The notes below the pieces were generated by a model. The model saw only the letters and a list, made by a program, of their open reading frames with translations, did not search any database and was not told the origin of the DNA. A program made the translations under genes and the position numbers. DNA of 10,519 nt from Spirochaetaceae bacterium (GTDB lineage: Bacteria > Spirochaetota > Spirochaetia > Treponematales > Breznakiellaceae): positions 1 through 10,519 of the forward strand of contig JAIRYB010000130.1 of NCBI GenBank assembly GCA_031267955.1, read 5' to 3'. This document shows positions 1 through 5,701 of the stretch, in pieces. Within the stretch, counting starts at the first letter, position 1. The number at the start of each line of letters is the position of its first letter.

Positions 1-45
1 CTTATCTACAACGGACTTCTGTCCCTCGACATCATCCGGCCATAA
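1..45 (+). CDS. C-terminal tail of an upstream gene (partial)
   Basis: Reading frame 1 is open from the window edge and encodes 14 residues (LIYNGLLSLDIIRP) before a TAA at 43-45. Ten of the 14 codons end in G or C, as in the other genes here, so this may be the end of a real gene that starts outside the window. The fragment is too short to identify a family, and chance is not excluded. Confidence 0.35.
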   Translation, partial: LIYNGLLSLDIIRP

Positions 46-429
46 AAACCCGGCCGCTTCGGCGAAAAAGCCGGCCCCGGAAAATCCAAATCCGCAAATG
101 CGGCAGCCCGCCGGGCCAGATATTTTCAGGGTTGCGCCGTACCGTCCGCGGAACCCGCAGGCCCTAATTCACCCGCCCAGCCGGCAATGAAATGAAAAAA
201 GCCGCGGCCCTATCCGGCCCCCTGCCGCGCGGGATAACCTGCCCGGATCGTTCCGGGCCGGGTTTAGGCGATAGGGGAGGGGGCTTTCCTTCTTTGCCTT
301 GAGTGGAAGACCGGGTCCATATCCCGTAGCAAGCTCTTGGGCATCTCTGTAATAATAAATTCTTATTATTTCGTGGTGATAAAAATTCCGTGGTGAGAAT
401 TTATCATCGCGTTGACCGACAAAACATCG
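46..429. other. Gene-free GC-rich leader/intergenic region with predicted hairpins
   Basis: No convincing gene lies here on either strand. The first 250 bases are very GC-rich and hold short palindromes. The clearest is a perfect 7-bp stem with a TCGT loop at 241-258. It is enclosed by a second 7-bp pairing between 208-214 (CCCTATC) and 270-276 (GATAGGG). From about 345 the composition turns AT-rich, with an 8-bp inverted repeat at 351-370 and an 8-base direct repeat CGTGGTGA at 372-379 and 389-396. I recognise no known riboswitch, 6S, SRP or tmRNA signature. The region may hold the terminator of the upstream gene and control sites for the regulator downstream. Confidence 0.5.
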
Positions 430-472
430 ATAAGAAATTATTATTGTTCAAAATGTGATAATAATTTCTTAT
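352..472. promoter_or_regulatory. Candidate operator: 15-bp inverted repeat plus a third upstream copy
   Basis: ATAAGAAATTATTAT at 430-444 and ATAATAATTTCTTAT at 458-472 are perfect reverse complements with a 13-base spacer. A third copy at 352-366 (ATAATAAATTCTTAT) matches the right arm at 14 of 15 positions. The right arm ends nine bases before the TTGACA -35 box at 482. Such a position, around -67 relative to the predicted transcription start, is typical of an activator site. The likely binder is the YheO-type regulator encoded immediately downstream (autoregulation), but this is inferred from position only. Confidence 0.5.
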
Positions 473-481
473 TACAAGGTA

Positions 482-511
482 TTGACAGCCGCCTGTTCCA
501 GGGATTTTAAT
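482..511 (+). promoter_or_regulatory. Predicted sigma-70-type promoter of the YheO-like regulator
   Basis: A perfect -35 box TTGACA (482-487), an 18-base spacer and a -10 box TTTAAT (506-511, five of six consensus bases). Transcription would start around 518, which is the in-frame ATG chosen for the regulator, so the transcript would be leaderless or nearly so. No Shine-Dalgarno sequence sits at a good distance from that ATG, which agrees. A weaker TTGACC at 412 could be a second promoter. Confidence 0.5.
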
Positions 512-517
512 GAAAAT

Positions 518-1198
518 ATGGACATTATGGATTACGCCGCCCTTATGGTGGATTTCCTGGGCAAGGCCTGCGGGGAAAATTGCGAGATCGTCCTGCAAGA
601 CCTCAGAGAGGGCCGGATGCGTATCACGGCTATCGCGAACGGCCATATTTCAGGCCGCGCGCTGGGCGATCCCCTAACCCCCCTTGCCCTGCGCATGGTG
701 ACCGGGGGGGTATGGAAAAAGCGGGACTATGTCTGCGGCCACCGGGGGAAAACGCGCGATTCCAGGGTACTCCGTTCCTCCACCTTTTTTATCAAGGGGG
801 AGGCGAAACTCCTCGGAATGCTGAGCATCAATATCGATATAAGCAGGTACATTAGCCTGAGCGGGGATATTCTGGCACTGGCGGGCCTGAACCCTGAACC
901 CCAAAAAACAGCCCCCGAAAACCGGAAGGCTAATCTGATTGACCGCGCGGACGCGGCTATAAAATCCGTACTGGATGAATTCGGAATTGCCGAAAATAAA
1001 AAAGAAAGTTTTACCGTGGAAGAAAGGCTCGCCATTGTCGAGCGGCTCATGGACCGGGGGGTTTTCCTGATCCGGGGTTCGGTGAGCGGGGCGGCTGAAA
1101 AACTGCGCTGTTCCGAGGCAAGCCTTTACCGGTATATCGGCGCCGTTAAAAAGCGGAAAGCGCTTAAAAGCAGGGAAAGGAAAAACAGTGGGGAATGA
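518..1198 (+). CDS. YheO-like PAS/HTH transcriptional regulator
   Basis: A 226-residue cytoplasmic DNA-binding regulator. The N-terminal half matches the YheO PAS-like sensor domain as I recall it from E. coli YheO: 'CEIVLQDL' at about 22-29, then 'AIANGHISGR' at 38-47, the 'PLALRM' segment, and 'LLGMLSINID'. The C-terminal helix-turn-helix lies at about 174-213, with the likely recognition segment 'AAEKLRCSEASLYRYI' at 192-207. The frame is open back to an ATG at 455, but that start falls inside the operator-like inverted repeat and would add a non-conserved 'MIIISYY' leader. I therefore use ATG 518, which matches the family's start and the predicted promoter. Characterised relatives (DauR and DguR of Pseudomonas) control D-amino-acid catabolism. 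No such genes are nearby, so the effector and targets here are unknown. The next gene overlaps the end by 11 bases. Confidence 0.85.
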   Translation: MDIMDYAALMVDFLGKACGENCEIVLQDLREGRMRITAIANGHISGRALGDPLTPLALRMVTGGVWKKRDYVCGHRGKTRDSRVLRSSTFFIKGEAKLLGMLSINIDISRYISLSGDILALAGLNPEPQKTAPENRKANLIDRADAAIKSVLDEFGIAENKKESFTVEERLAIVERLMDRGVFLIRGSVSGAAEKLRCSEASLYRYIGAVKKRKALKSRERKNSGE

Positions 1199-1841
1199 AA
1201 TGAAGGAAGCCGGGCAAGCCGGTGATAAAGGCGCCGGGGGCAAAAAACCCGGCGTAACAGGAAGTTCGATTGAAGCCCAGATTGAAGAAAATTCAAAGTA
1301 CCGGGAGTCCTCCGGCCAGGAAACGGTCTTCCATTATTCCAGGGAGCGCAGGCTCGCGCGGGCATCGGAAGCGGTAAGGGCAATCAACGAGCCGGGGCCG
1401 GCAATGAAGGGGGGGCTTGTGCGGGTGCTTTTCGCGACCAAGTCCGGAGCCTTTCTTTTTATCACAATTGCGATACTGTGCGCCTTTATCCTCTTTCTCC
1501 GCTATACCCGCGACGGGCCGGATCTGAAAATAGGGGGGAACCAGGTCTCGGTCTCGGCGCTGCGTTATTCGGGCGTGACTTATGTGGAGCTGCGGAAAGA
1601 AGCTTTGAAGGATAATTACTATACCGGCACGGTCGATCTGGCGCTTTCCATCCCCCAAAAACTAATGGACGCGGAAATGGCGGCGCCCATCGTGAATAAA
1701 AGGATCTTCTTTACCCTTGAAGAACTGGAAGAATTCCGCTTTTCCCTGCCCTTCGACGCCCCCGAACTCATCCTCCTCATACAGGCCGGAGACGAGATCA
1801 GATCCTTCCAGGTAAAAGGGATAACGGAAAACAGCCGGTAA
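1188..1841 (+). CDS. Single-pass membrane protein of unknown function
   Basis: I do not recognise a family. The start is a GTG with a good Shine-Dalgarno (GGAAAGG at 1174-1180) seven bases upstream. It overlaps the regulator's end by 11 bases, so the two are probably cotranscribed and translationally coupled. An ATG at 1200 is an alternative start. The 217-residue product has a hydrophilic, charged N-terminal region of about 85 residues, rich in Gly, Lys and Glu. One strong transmembrane helix follows at about 87-105 (core 'FITIAILCAFILFL'), and the C-terminal domain of about 110 residues is probably extracytoplasmic. Basic residues before the helix favour the N-terminus inside. The C-terminal part looks folded (mixed beta/alpha, 'LKIGGNQVSVSALRYSG') rather than low-complexity. 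Its function and any link to the regulator are unknown. Confidence 0.8.
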   Translation: MGNEMKEAGQAGDKGAGGKKPGVTGSSIEAQIEENSKYRESSGQETVFHYSRERRLARASEAVRAINEPGPAMKGGLVRVLFATKSGAFLFITIAILCAFILFLRYTRDGPDLKIGGNQVSVSALRYSGVTYVELRKEALKDNYYTGTVDLALSIPQKLMDAEMAAPIVNKRIFFTLEELEEFRFSLPFDAPELILLIQAGDEIRSFQVKGITENSR

Positions 1842-1868
1842 CTTTATGAATTATTTTGACCGTCCCTG

Positions 1869-1896
1869 TTGATTTTTTTTGAAATATCGATAGAAT
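1869..1896 (+). promoter_or_regulatory. Predicted promoter of the four-helix protein/Nudix pair
   Basis: TTGATT (1869-1874), a 16-base spacer and TAGAAT (1891-1896) in the 65-base gap after the membrane protein gene. This agrees with the sigma-70 consensus at four of six and five of six positions. Transcription would start at about 1903, only four bases before ATG 1907, and there is no Shine-Dalgarno between. The mRNA may therefore be nearly leaderless. Confidence 0.5.
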
Positions 1897-1906
1897 TTAT
1901 TTTAGT

Positions 1907-2341
1907 ATGGTACAATTCTATTTTTTATCAATACTGCTTAACGCGCTGGCGGGTTTTTTTCTGGTTTCCGGTTTCATGAATGATGCCGGCAAGGGCGAGG
2001 GCAGCCCCGCCTATTCCGGAAATCCGCACATCCCGGCATTTTTAAAAAATGAATCCCTCCGCCTCGTCCTCGGCGTTCTCTGCATGGTCATGGGGCTTCT
2101 CAAGATACTTTCACCGGCCCAGGGTGACATCCCTGTTATCGGGGATCTTTTCCCCGCCCTTGCCGGCCTTACGGCGGGGTTTGTCCTGGCGTTCGATTTC
2201 TACCGAAACCGGAGCTCGCTGGAAGAGGACCGGCCCGCCGGTTTCGGCCAGTTCCTACTGAATCACAAGAAAGCGGTGGGCTTTACTGCCGTCGTCTCCG
2301 CGGCGCTCCACTTTCTTTTCCCCTCGGTACTGCTGCTTTAG
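1907..2341 (+). CDS. Small integral membrane protein, four predicted helices
   Basis: A 144-residue hydrophobic protein that I cannot assign to a named family. Predicted membrane segments are at about 4-23, 50-68, 77-98 and 122-143. A short polar loop (24-48, Gly/Ser/Pro-rich) follows helix 1, and a charged loop (99-121, 'RNRSSLEEDRP') lies before helix 4. No catalytic motif or metal-binding pattern stands out. ATG 1907 has no Shine-Dalgarno, but a good promoter lies just upstream, suggesting a leaderless or very short 5' end. The TAG stop shares its last base with the GTG start of the Nudix gene, so the two are almost certainly cotranscribed. Whether they act together is not shown by the sequence. 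Confidence 0.78.
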   Translation: MVQFYFLSILLNALAGFFLVSGFMNDAGKGEGSPAYSGNPHIPAFLKNESLRLVLGVLCMVMGLLKILSPAQGDIPVIGDLFPALAGLTAGFVLAFDFYRNRSSLEEDRPAGFGQFLLNHKKAVGFTAVVSAALHFLFPSVLLL

Positions 2342-2745
2342 TGAATCCCGTTTCTGTTGCCGGTATTGCGGTACAGGGAGACAGGCTTTTTATCGCCCGG
2401 CGTGTTCCCGGCGGGGATCTGGGCGGGAAGTGGGAATTCCCCGGCGGCAAGGCCGAGGAGGGGGAAAGCTGCGAAGAAGCCCTGATCCGGGAATTCCGGG
2501 AAGAATTCGGGGTAACGGTGGCGGCGGGCCCCTGCGTGGCCTCGTCCTCTTTTGAACACAGGGGCGTTGTCCGGGAACTGAGGGCCTTCCTTGTCGAATT
2601 TGAAAGCCCCGGTTTTACGCTCCGCGAACACAGCGCCTGGAAATGGGCGGGCCTGGGGGAAATTGAAAAACTGGATTTTGCCGGCTCGGACCGGAAACTG
2701 CTCCCGGCCCTAAAAGTATACCTTGAAGGAAATCCCCGTATCTAA
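2341..2745 (+). CDS. Nudix hydrolase, MutT-like (8-oxo-dGTP diphosphatase type)
   Basis: A 134-residue cytoplasmic Nudix hydrolase. Residues 36-58 fit the Nudix box (G-x5-E-x7-REU-x-EE-x-GU) exactly: G36, E42, R50-E51, E54-E55, G57. The preceding 'GGKWEFPGGK' (28-37) is typical of the MutT branch, which hydrolyses 8-oxo-dGTP to the monophosphate and so prevents mutation. Length agrees with E. coli MutT (about 129 residues). Substrate choice among oxidised nucleotides or other nucleoside diphosphates linked to a moiety X cannot be read from sequence. The start is a GTG overlapping the upstream TAG by one base (TAGTG) with no Shine-Dalgarno, implying translation by reinitiation after the upstream membrane protein. 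The 3' end overlaps the convergent omptin gene by 36 bases. Confidence 0.92.
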   Translation: MNPVSVAGIAVQGDRLFIARRVPGGDLGGKWEFPGGKAEEGESCEEALIREFREEFGVTVAAGPCVASSSFEHRGVVRELRAFLVEFESPGFTLREHSAWKWAGLGEIEKLDFAGSDRKLLPALKVYLEGNPRI

Positions 2746-3732
2746 GGCGTCGAAACCCGCGCCCACAATCCCCCCCACCGTATATGTTTCGGAATTCATA
2801 GTCTTAATCCAGGTATGCCCCTTGGCGCCGCTTATATAGCGCCAGGATACCCGCAGCGACAGGGAACAGCGGCTGTTCGGGAAAAAAAGCGCCCGGATTT
2901 CGGGTTCCAGCGCCAGCCCGCCCCGGGGGTAATCATTGTATTGCATATTTGTCAGCAAGTGCAGATCCTCGGCGGCCGCCCAGATGAAGGGGGACACCGT
3001 AAAAGCGCAGTCCAATTCGAAAAAATTTGAAATGGGGAAACTGGCGGCGATACCCGGGGAAACGACAAACCACCGCTGCGTATATTGGATTCCCGGTCCG
3101 GAAATATCTATTTTGGGAAAGGAATCCGAATCTTCCCAGGGAAGTAAAATGATTTTTGGCAGATTTGAATTAACGCCGTACCGGGTATACCCGTCACGGG
3201 CGAGCCATTTCAATTCCATATAGCTGACGCGCCCGAAAACCGAAAGCGCCGGGTTAAAAGCCCCACCGGGGTTTAAATGGAAGGACGCCCCGAGATCCCC
3301 GTCGAAAAACCATGCGCCCTCTACATAACTGTCGTGGCTTGAAAAATGCGTCAGGTAATCTTTTTCCGGGTTCATCCAGTCGCGATCTTCGATGATCCCC
3401 GAACGGCCGGGTATTCCCAGCTTTACGGAAAGATTGGTATAAAAGCTGACAGACCAGGAAGGGGGGCGCGCCCTGACAGACAGAGCGCTGCCGTAATATA
3501 AAAGGGGCTTCATGTCCCAGAGCAGCTCGCTTAGGTATTTATCGGAATTATCCTTGTAGACAATTTCCTGGCTCTGCCCGTAAAAAAAGCCCAGGGCGGT
3601 CTCCAGGGAAAAAGAAAACAAACCGGAAAAAGGCGGCGATCCCATTAAAGGTTCTTCCGCCCCCAGAAAAGGGCCGGAAGCGCAAAATAGGCAGAAGCTG
3701 ATGACGAAACACCTTTTTAAGGATATATTCAT
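2710..3732 (-). CDS. Omptin-family outer-membrane protease
   Basis: A 340-residue exported beta-barrel protease. Residues 1-25 form a signal peptide (basic 'KR', hydrophobic 'CFVISFCLFCASG', probable cleavage after 'FLGA'). Compared from memory with E. coli OmpT, all four catalytic residues are present. The pair D83/D85 in 'DQDWM' corresponds to D116/D118 in 'DRDWM', and D210/H212 in 'DEH' corresponds to D256/H258 in 'DLH'. Other matching blocks are 'YLSELLWDMKPLLYYGSA' (66-83), 'YTQRW' (217-221) and 'YISGAKGHT' (299-307). The chain ends in 'FKVYF', a terminal aromatic typical of outer-membrane barrels. The frame stays open 137 residues further upstream to 4143, but that extension lies antisense to the lipoprotein gene and precedes the signal peptide, so ATG 3732 is chosen. 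OmpT-type enzymes cut between basic residues; specificity here is unknown. There is no clear Shine-Dalgarno. Confidence 0.85.
   Translation of the reverse strand: MNISLKRCFVISFCLFCASGPFLGAEEPLMGSPPFSGLFSFSLETALGFFYGQSQEIVYKDNSDKYLSELLWDMKPLLYYGSALSVRARPPSWSVSFYTNLSVKLGIPGRSGIIEDRDWMNPEKDYLTHFSSHDSYVEGAWFFDGDLGASFHLNPGGAFNPALSVFGRVSYMELKWLARDGYTRYGVNSNLPKIILLPWEDSDSFPKIDISGPGIQYTQRWFVVSPGIAASFPISNFFELDCAFTVSPFIWAAAEDLHLLTNMQYNDYPRGGLALEPEIRALFFPNSRCSLSLRVSWRYISGAKGHTWIKTMNSETYTVGGIVGAGFDALDTGISFKVYF
3701..3729 (+). promoter_or_regulatory. Possible promoter of the SH3-like lipoprotein/DUF445 operon
   Basis: ATGACG (3701-3706), a 17-base spacer and TATATT (3724-3729), inside the signal-peptide end of the divergent omptin gene. 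Each box matches consensus at four or five of six positions. The start point would be about 3736, three bases before ATG 3739. An AAGGA at 3719-3723 is 15 bases from the ATG, too far to be a convincing ribosome site. The call is tentative. Confidence 0.35.
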
Positions 3733-3738
3733 TGTATT

Positions 3739-4146
3739 ATGAGAGTAAGTGCTATCATTCCCCCTAGTCAAGCCGCCCTGTTCGTTGCCCTCGCGCTGTT
3801 TTCCCTTTCCTGCGCCCCGGATTTTCCCGGAAGAAAGGCCGGCGAGGCCGCTGTTGTCCCGCCGGCAACCCCGCCCCTTTCCAGGCCGGTTCTGGGTTAC
3901 GGGGTGATCGGCGTCAGCTATACCCGGGTGACCGCGGAGCCGAGCCCGGCGGCTCTTTCTCTGGGCTATTTCAGGCGGGGTTCGGTTGTGGAAGTTGTCG
4001 AAAGGCGTTCCGTTAGCCGCGGGGAATTTGCGGAGTCCTGGGTGTTTGTGGAAGGGGCGTACCGCGGCTGGCTCAGGGAAGACGCTGTCCAGATATACGA
4101 TAACGAGGCCAGGGCAAAAACCGCCTCGGAGTCGCTGGCCCAATGA
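3739..4146 (+). CDS. Predicted lipoprotein with SH3-like domain
   Basis: A 135-residue exported protein. The signal peptide has a hydrophobic core 'ALFVALALFSLSC', and the final cysteine (C25) in 'FSLSC' fits the loose spirochaete lipobox, so lipid attachment there is likely. A Pro/Ala-rich linker (26-50) follows. The segment at about 53-122 is compatible with a bacterial SH3 (SH3b) fold: a 'GVIGVSYTRVTAEPS' opening strand, then 'FRRGSVVEVVER', then 'SWVFVEGAYRGWLRED'. Such domains usually bind peptidoglycan or proteins at the envelope. The start codon is six bases from the omptin start on the other strand. The stop overlaps the next gene's start as ATGA, so translational coupling to DUF445 is expected. 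Partner and ligand are unknown; the domain call is by pattern only. Confidence 0.75.
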   Translation: MRVSAIIPPSQAALFVALALFSLSCAPDFPGRKAGEAAVVPPATPPLSRPVLGYGVIGVSYTRVTAEPSPAALSLGYFRRGSVVEVVERRSVSRGEFAESWVFVEGAYRGWLREDAVQIYDNEARAKTASESLAQ

Positions 4147-5675
4147 AAGCGCTTTTGGGGTACCTGATCCCCCCGCTCGTCGGAGCGGTAATCGGGTTTG
4201 TGACCAACGCCGTCGCCATAAAGATGCTTTTCCGCCCTCTGAAGGAGATCCGGCTTTTCGCCGGGCGCGGCGGCTCCGGAGGCAGGGCCGGAATCAGGCT
4301 CCCCTTTACCCCCGGCATACTGCCCCGGCAGCGGCACAAGCTGGCTGACAGCATCGGCGCGATGGTGGAACGGGAACTCCTTACCCCCGAGATAGTACAG
4401 GAACGGCTTAGAAGCGACAGCGTCAGGCAGGGCGCTGCCCGGTCGGTTTCGCGTTTTACCGAAAGGCTGTCCCTGGTTACCCTGGGAAAGCTGAAATTCC
4501 CCTCGGGCATACTGGCCGCCCCGGCCTGCCCGGAAACGGATTCAGACGGAAAAAACGCTGCCGGGGACTCCGGCCCGGAAGGCGCGCGGCTTCTTATGGA
4601 GATCCTGCGGGATTTCAGCCGGTCTCCGGTCTTTGCCGGGTTTCTGGACGTCCTGCTCGGTTCCCTGCTCGAAACCGCCCTGGGAGGCGCCCGTAACGAT
4701 CCGGAAAAAGCCGGGACGCCGCTTGCGGAATTGAGTATCCCGGAAATTCTGGGCAAAGAGCGGACGGCGGCGTTCAGGGAACGCCAGGACGCGGTTATCC
4801 GGGAAACGCTCAGCAGGAAGATGGCCGAGCTTCCGCTCGGGATGGGGCCGTTTTTCTTTGAGGTTTATCCCGCGGCGGTGTCGGCGCTTTTCAAACTGCT
4901 TGACAGGCGGGATATACGCCTGGGGCTGGAAATCCAGGGGCGTATTTTCCTGGACAACGCCATACAAAAACTTTCGGCCATCCAGCGTTTTTTTATTTCG
5001 GCAGGCCAGTACGACAGGACCCTGAGCGAGCGTATGCCGGAAATTATCGACGACCTTATCGGGCAGCTTGAAACGCTGCTGGCGGATAACGCGGTCCGGA
5101 GGCGGGCCTCGGACTACCTCGCGAACGCGTCGCTTTCCCTGGCCGCGGAACCGGCCAACTACGAGCGCCTGGTCCGTATAGTTTCCGACACCCTGTTTTC
5201 CCTTGAAAACCGGCCTGTCGGGGAACTTCTCGGCAGGTTTGGGATAAACGGCATCCCGGATCTTGCCGCGGGAATTCGCCGCGTCCTGGCAGGGGAAGGC
5301 GCCGGTTCTTCCGGCATAAAGGGGAAGGGCTTTGCCAGCGCGGCGCTTGCGGCGCTGGAGACATTCTTCGCCGGGCACGCCGCCATGACCCTGGGGGAAT
5401 TCTTTTCTATCAGCGGGGAAAAGAAGGGCCGCGCGGACAAGGTGATCATGGAAAGGCTGCTTTCTTTTGCGGAAAGGCAGACCGAATCGGTTCTCAAAAC
5501 AATAGATATACGCGCCATGGTGACGGCGCGTATCGATTCCCTCGATATGCTGAGGGTAGAGCATATTGTCCTGGATGTACTGGCGGACCAGCTTAAGTGG
5601 ATCAATTTTTTCGGGGCAATACTGGGCGCGCTGATTGGCGGTACGCAGGTATTGGTTTCCGCAATCCTGGGGTAG
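4143..5675 (+). CDS. DUF445/YheB-family membrane protein
   Basis: A 510-residue protein of the DUF445 (YheB/YjiN-like) family. The N-terminus has a membrane helix (about 4-26) ending in the family pattern 'GFVTNAVAIKMLFRP' (18-32). It is followed by 'LPFTPGILPRQRHKLADSIG' from residue 53, which resembles the conserved PFTPG-(L/I)-(I/L)-P-(K/R) segment. A long, largely helical region rich in Glu, Arg and Ala spans about 65-480 and probably lies in one soluble compartment. A C-terminal helix 'INFFGAILGALIGGTQVLV' (about 487-505) is also typical of the family. In Gram-positive relatives YheB is spore- or envelope-associated, but the biochemical role is unknown. The gene shares ATGA with the lipoprotein and has no other start signal, so the pair is an operon. 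It converges on the CPBP gene with a 26-base gap. Confidence 0.88.
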   Translation: MKALLGYLIPPLVGAVIGFVTNAVAIKMLFRPLKEIRLFAGRGGSGGRAGIRLPFTPGILPRQRHKLADSIGAMVERELLTPEIVQERLRSDSVRQGAARSVSRFTERLSLVTLGKLKFPSGILAAPACPETDSDGKNAAGDSGPEGARLLMEILRDFSRSPVFAGFLDVLLGSLLETALGGARNDPEKAGTPLAELSIPEILGKERTAAFRERQDAVIRETLSRKMAELPLGMGPFFFEVYPAAVSALFKLLDRRDIRLGLEIQGRIFLDNAIQKLSAIQRFFISAGQYDRTLSERMPEIIDDLIGQLETLLADNAVRRRASDYLANASLSLAAEPANYERLVRIVSDTLFSLENRPVGELLGRFGINGIPDLAAGIRRVLAGEGAGSSGIKGKGFASAALAALETFFAGHAAMTLGEFFSISGEKKGRADKVIMERLLSFAERQTESVLKTIDIRAMVTARIDSLDMLRVEHIVLDVLADQLKWINFFGAILGALIGGTQVLVSAILG

Positions 5676-5677
5676 AC

Positions 5678-5693
5678 CCGGCGCCCGCGCCGG
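5678..5693. terminator. GC-rich hairpin between convergent genes
   Basis: CCGGCG (5678-5683) and CGCCGG (5688-5693) form a perfect 6-bp stem with a CCCG loop. It fills most of the 26-base gap between the DUF445 and CPBP stop codons. It could serve as a bidirectional terminator, but it lacks a T tract on either side. Confidence 0.4.
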
Positions 5694-5701
5694 AGGCCCG
5701 G

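Noticed and set aside
50..74. Possible terminator for the upstream gene (CCGGC/GCCGG)
   Set aside because: The stem is only 5 bp with a long loop and no T tract, so I could not support it as a feature.
264..344. A 26-residue minus-strand open frame (starts MPKSLLRDMD)
   Set aside because: Too short, no ribosome site of note, no recognisable family, and it overlaps predicted hairpins.
455..517. Upstream ATG start at 455 for the YheO-like regulator
   Set aside because: It lies inside the spacer of the operator-like inverted repeat, upstream of the best promoter, and adds residues not seen in the family.
3733..4143. A 137-residue N-terminal extension of the omptin frame
   Set aside because: It is antisense to the lipoprotein gene, and the signal peptide begins at ATG 3732.
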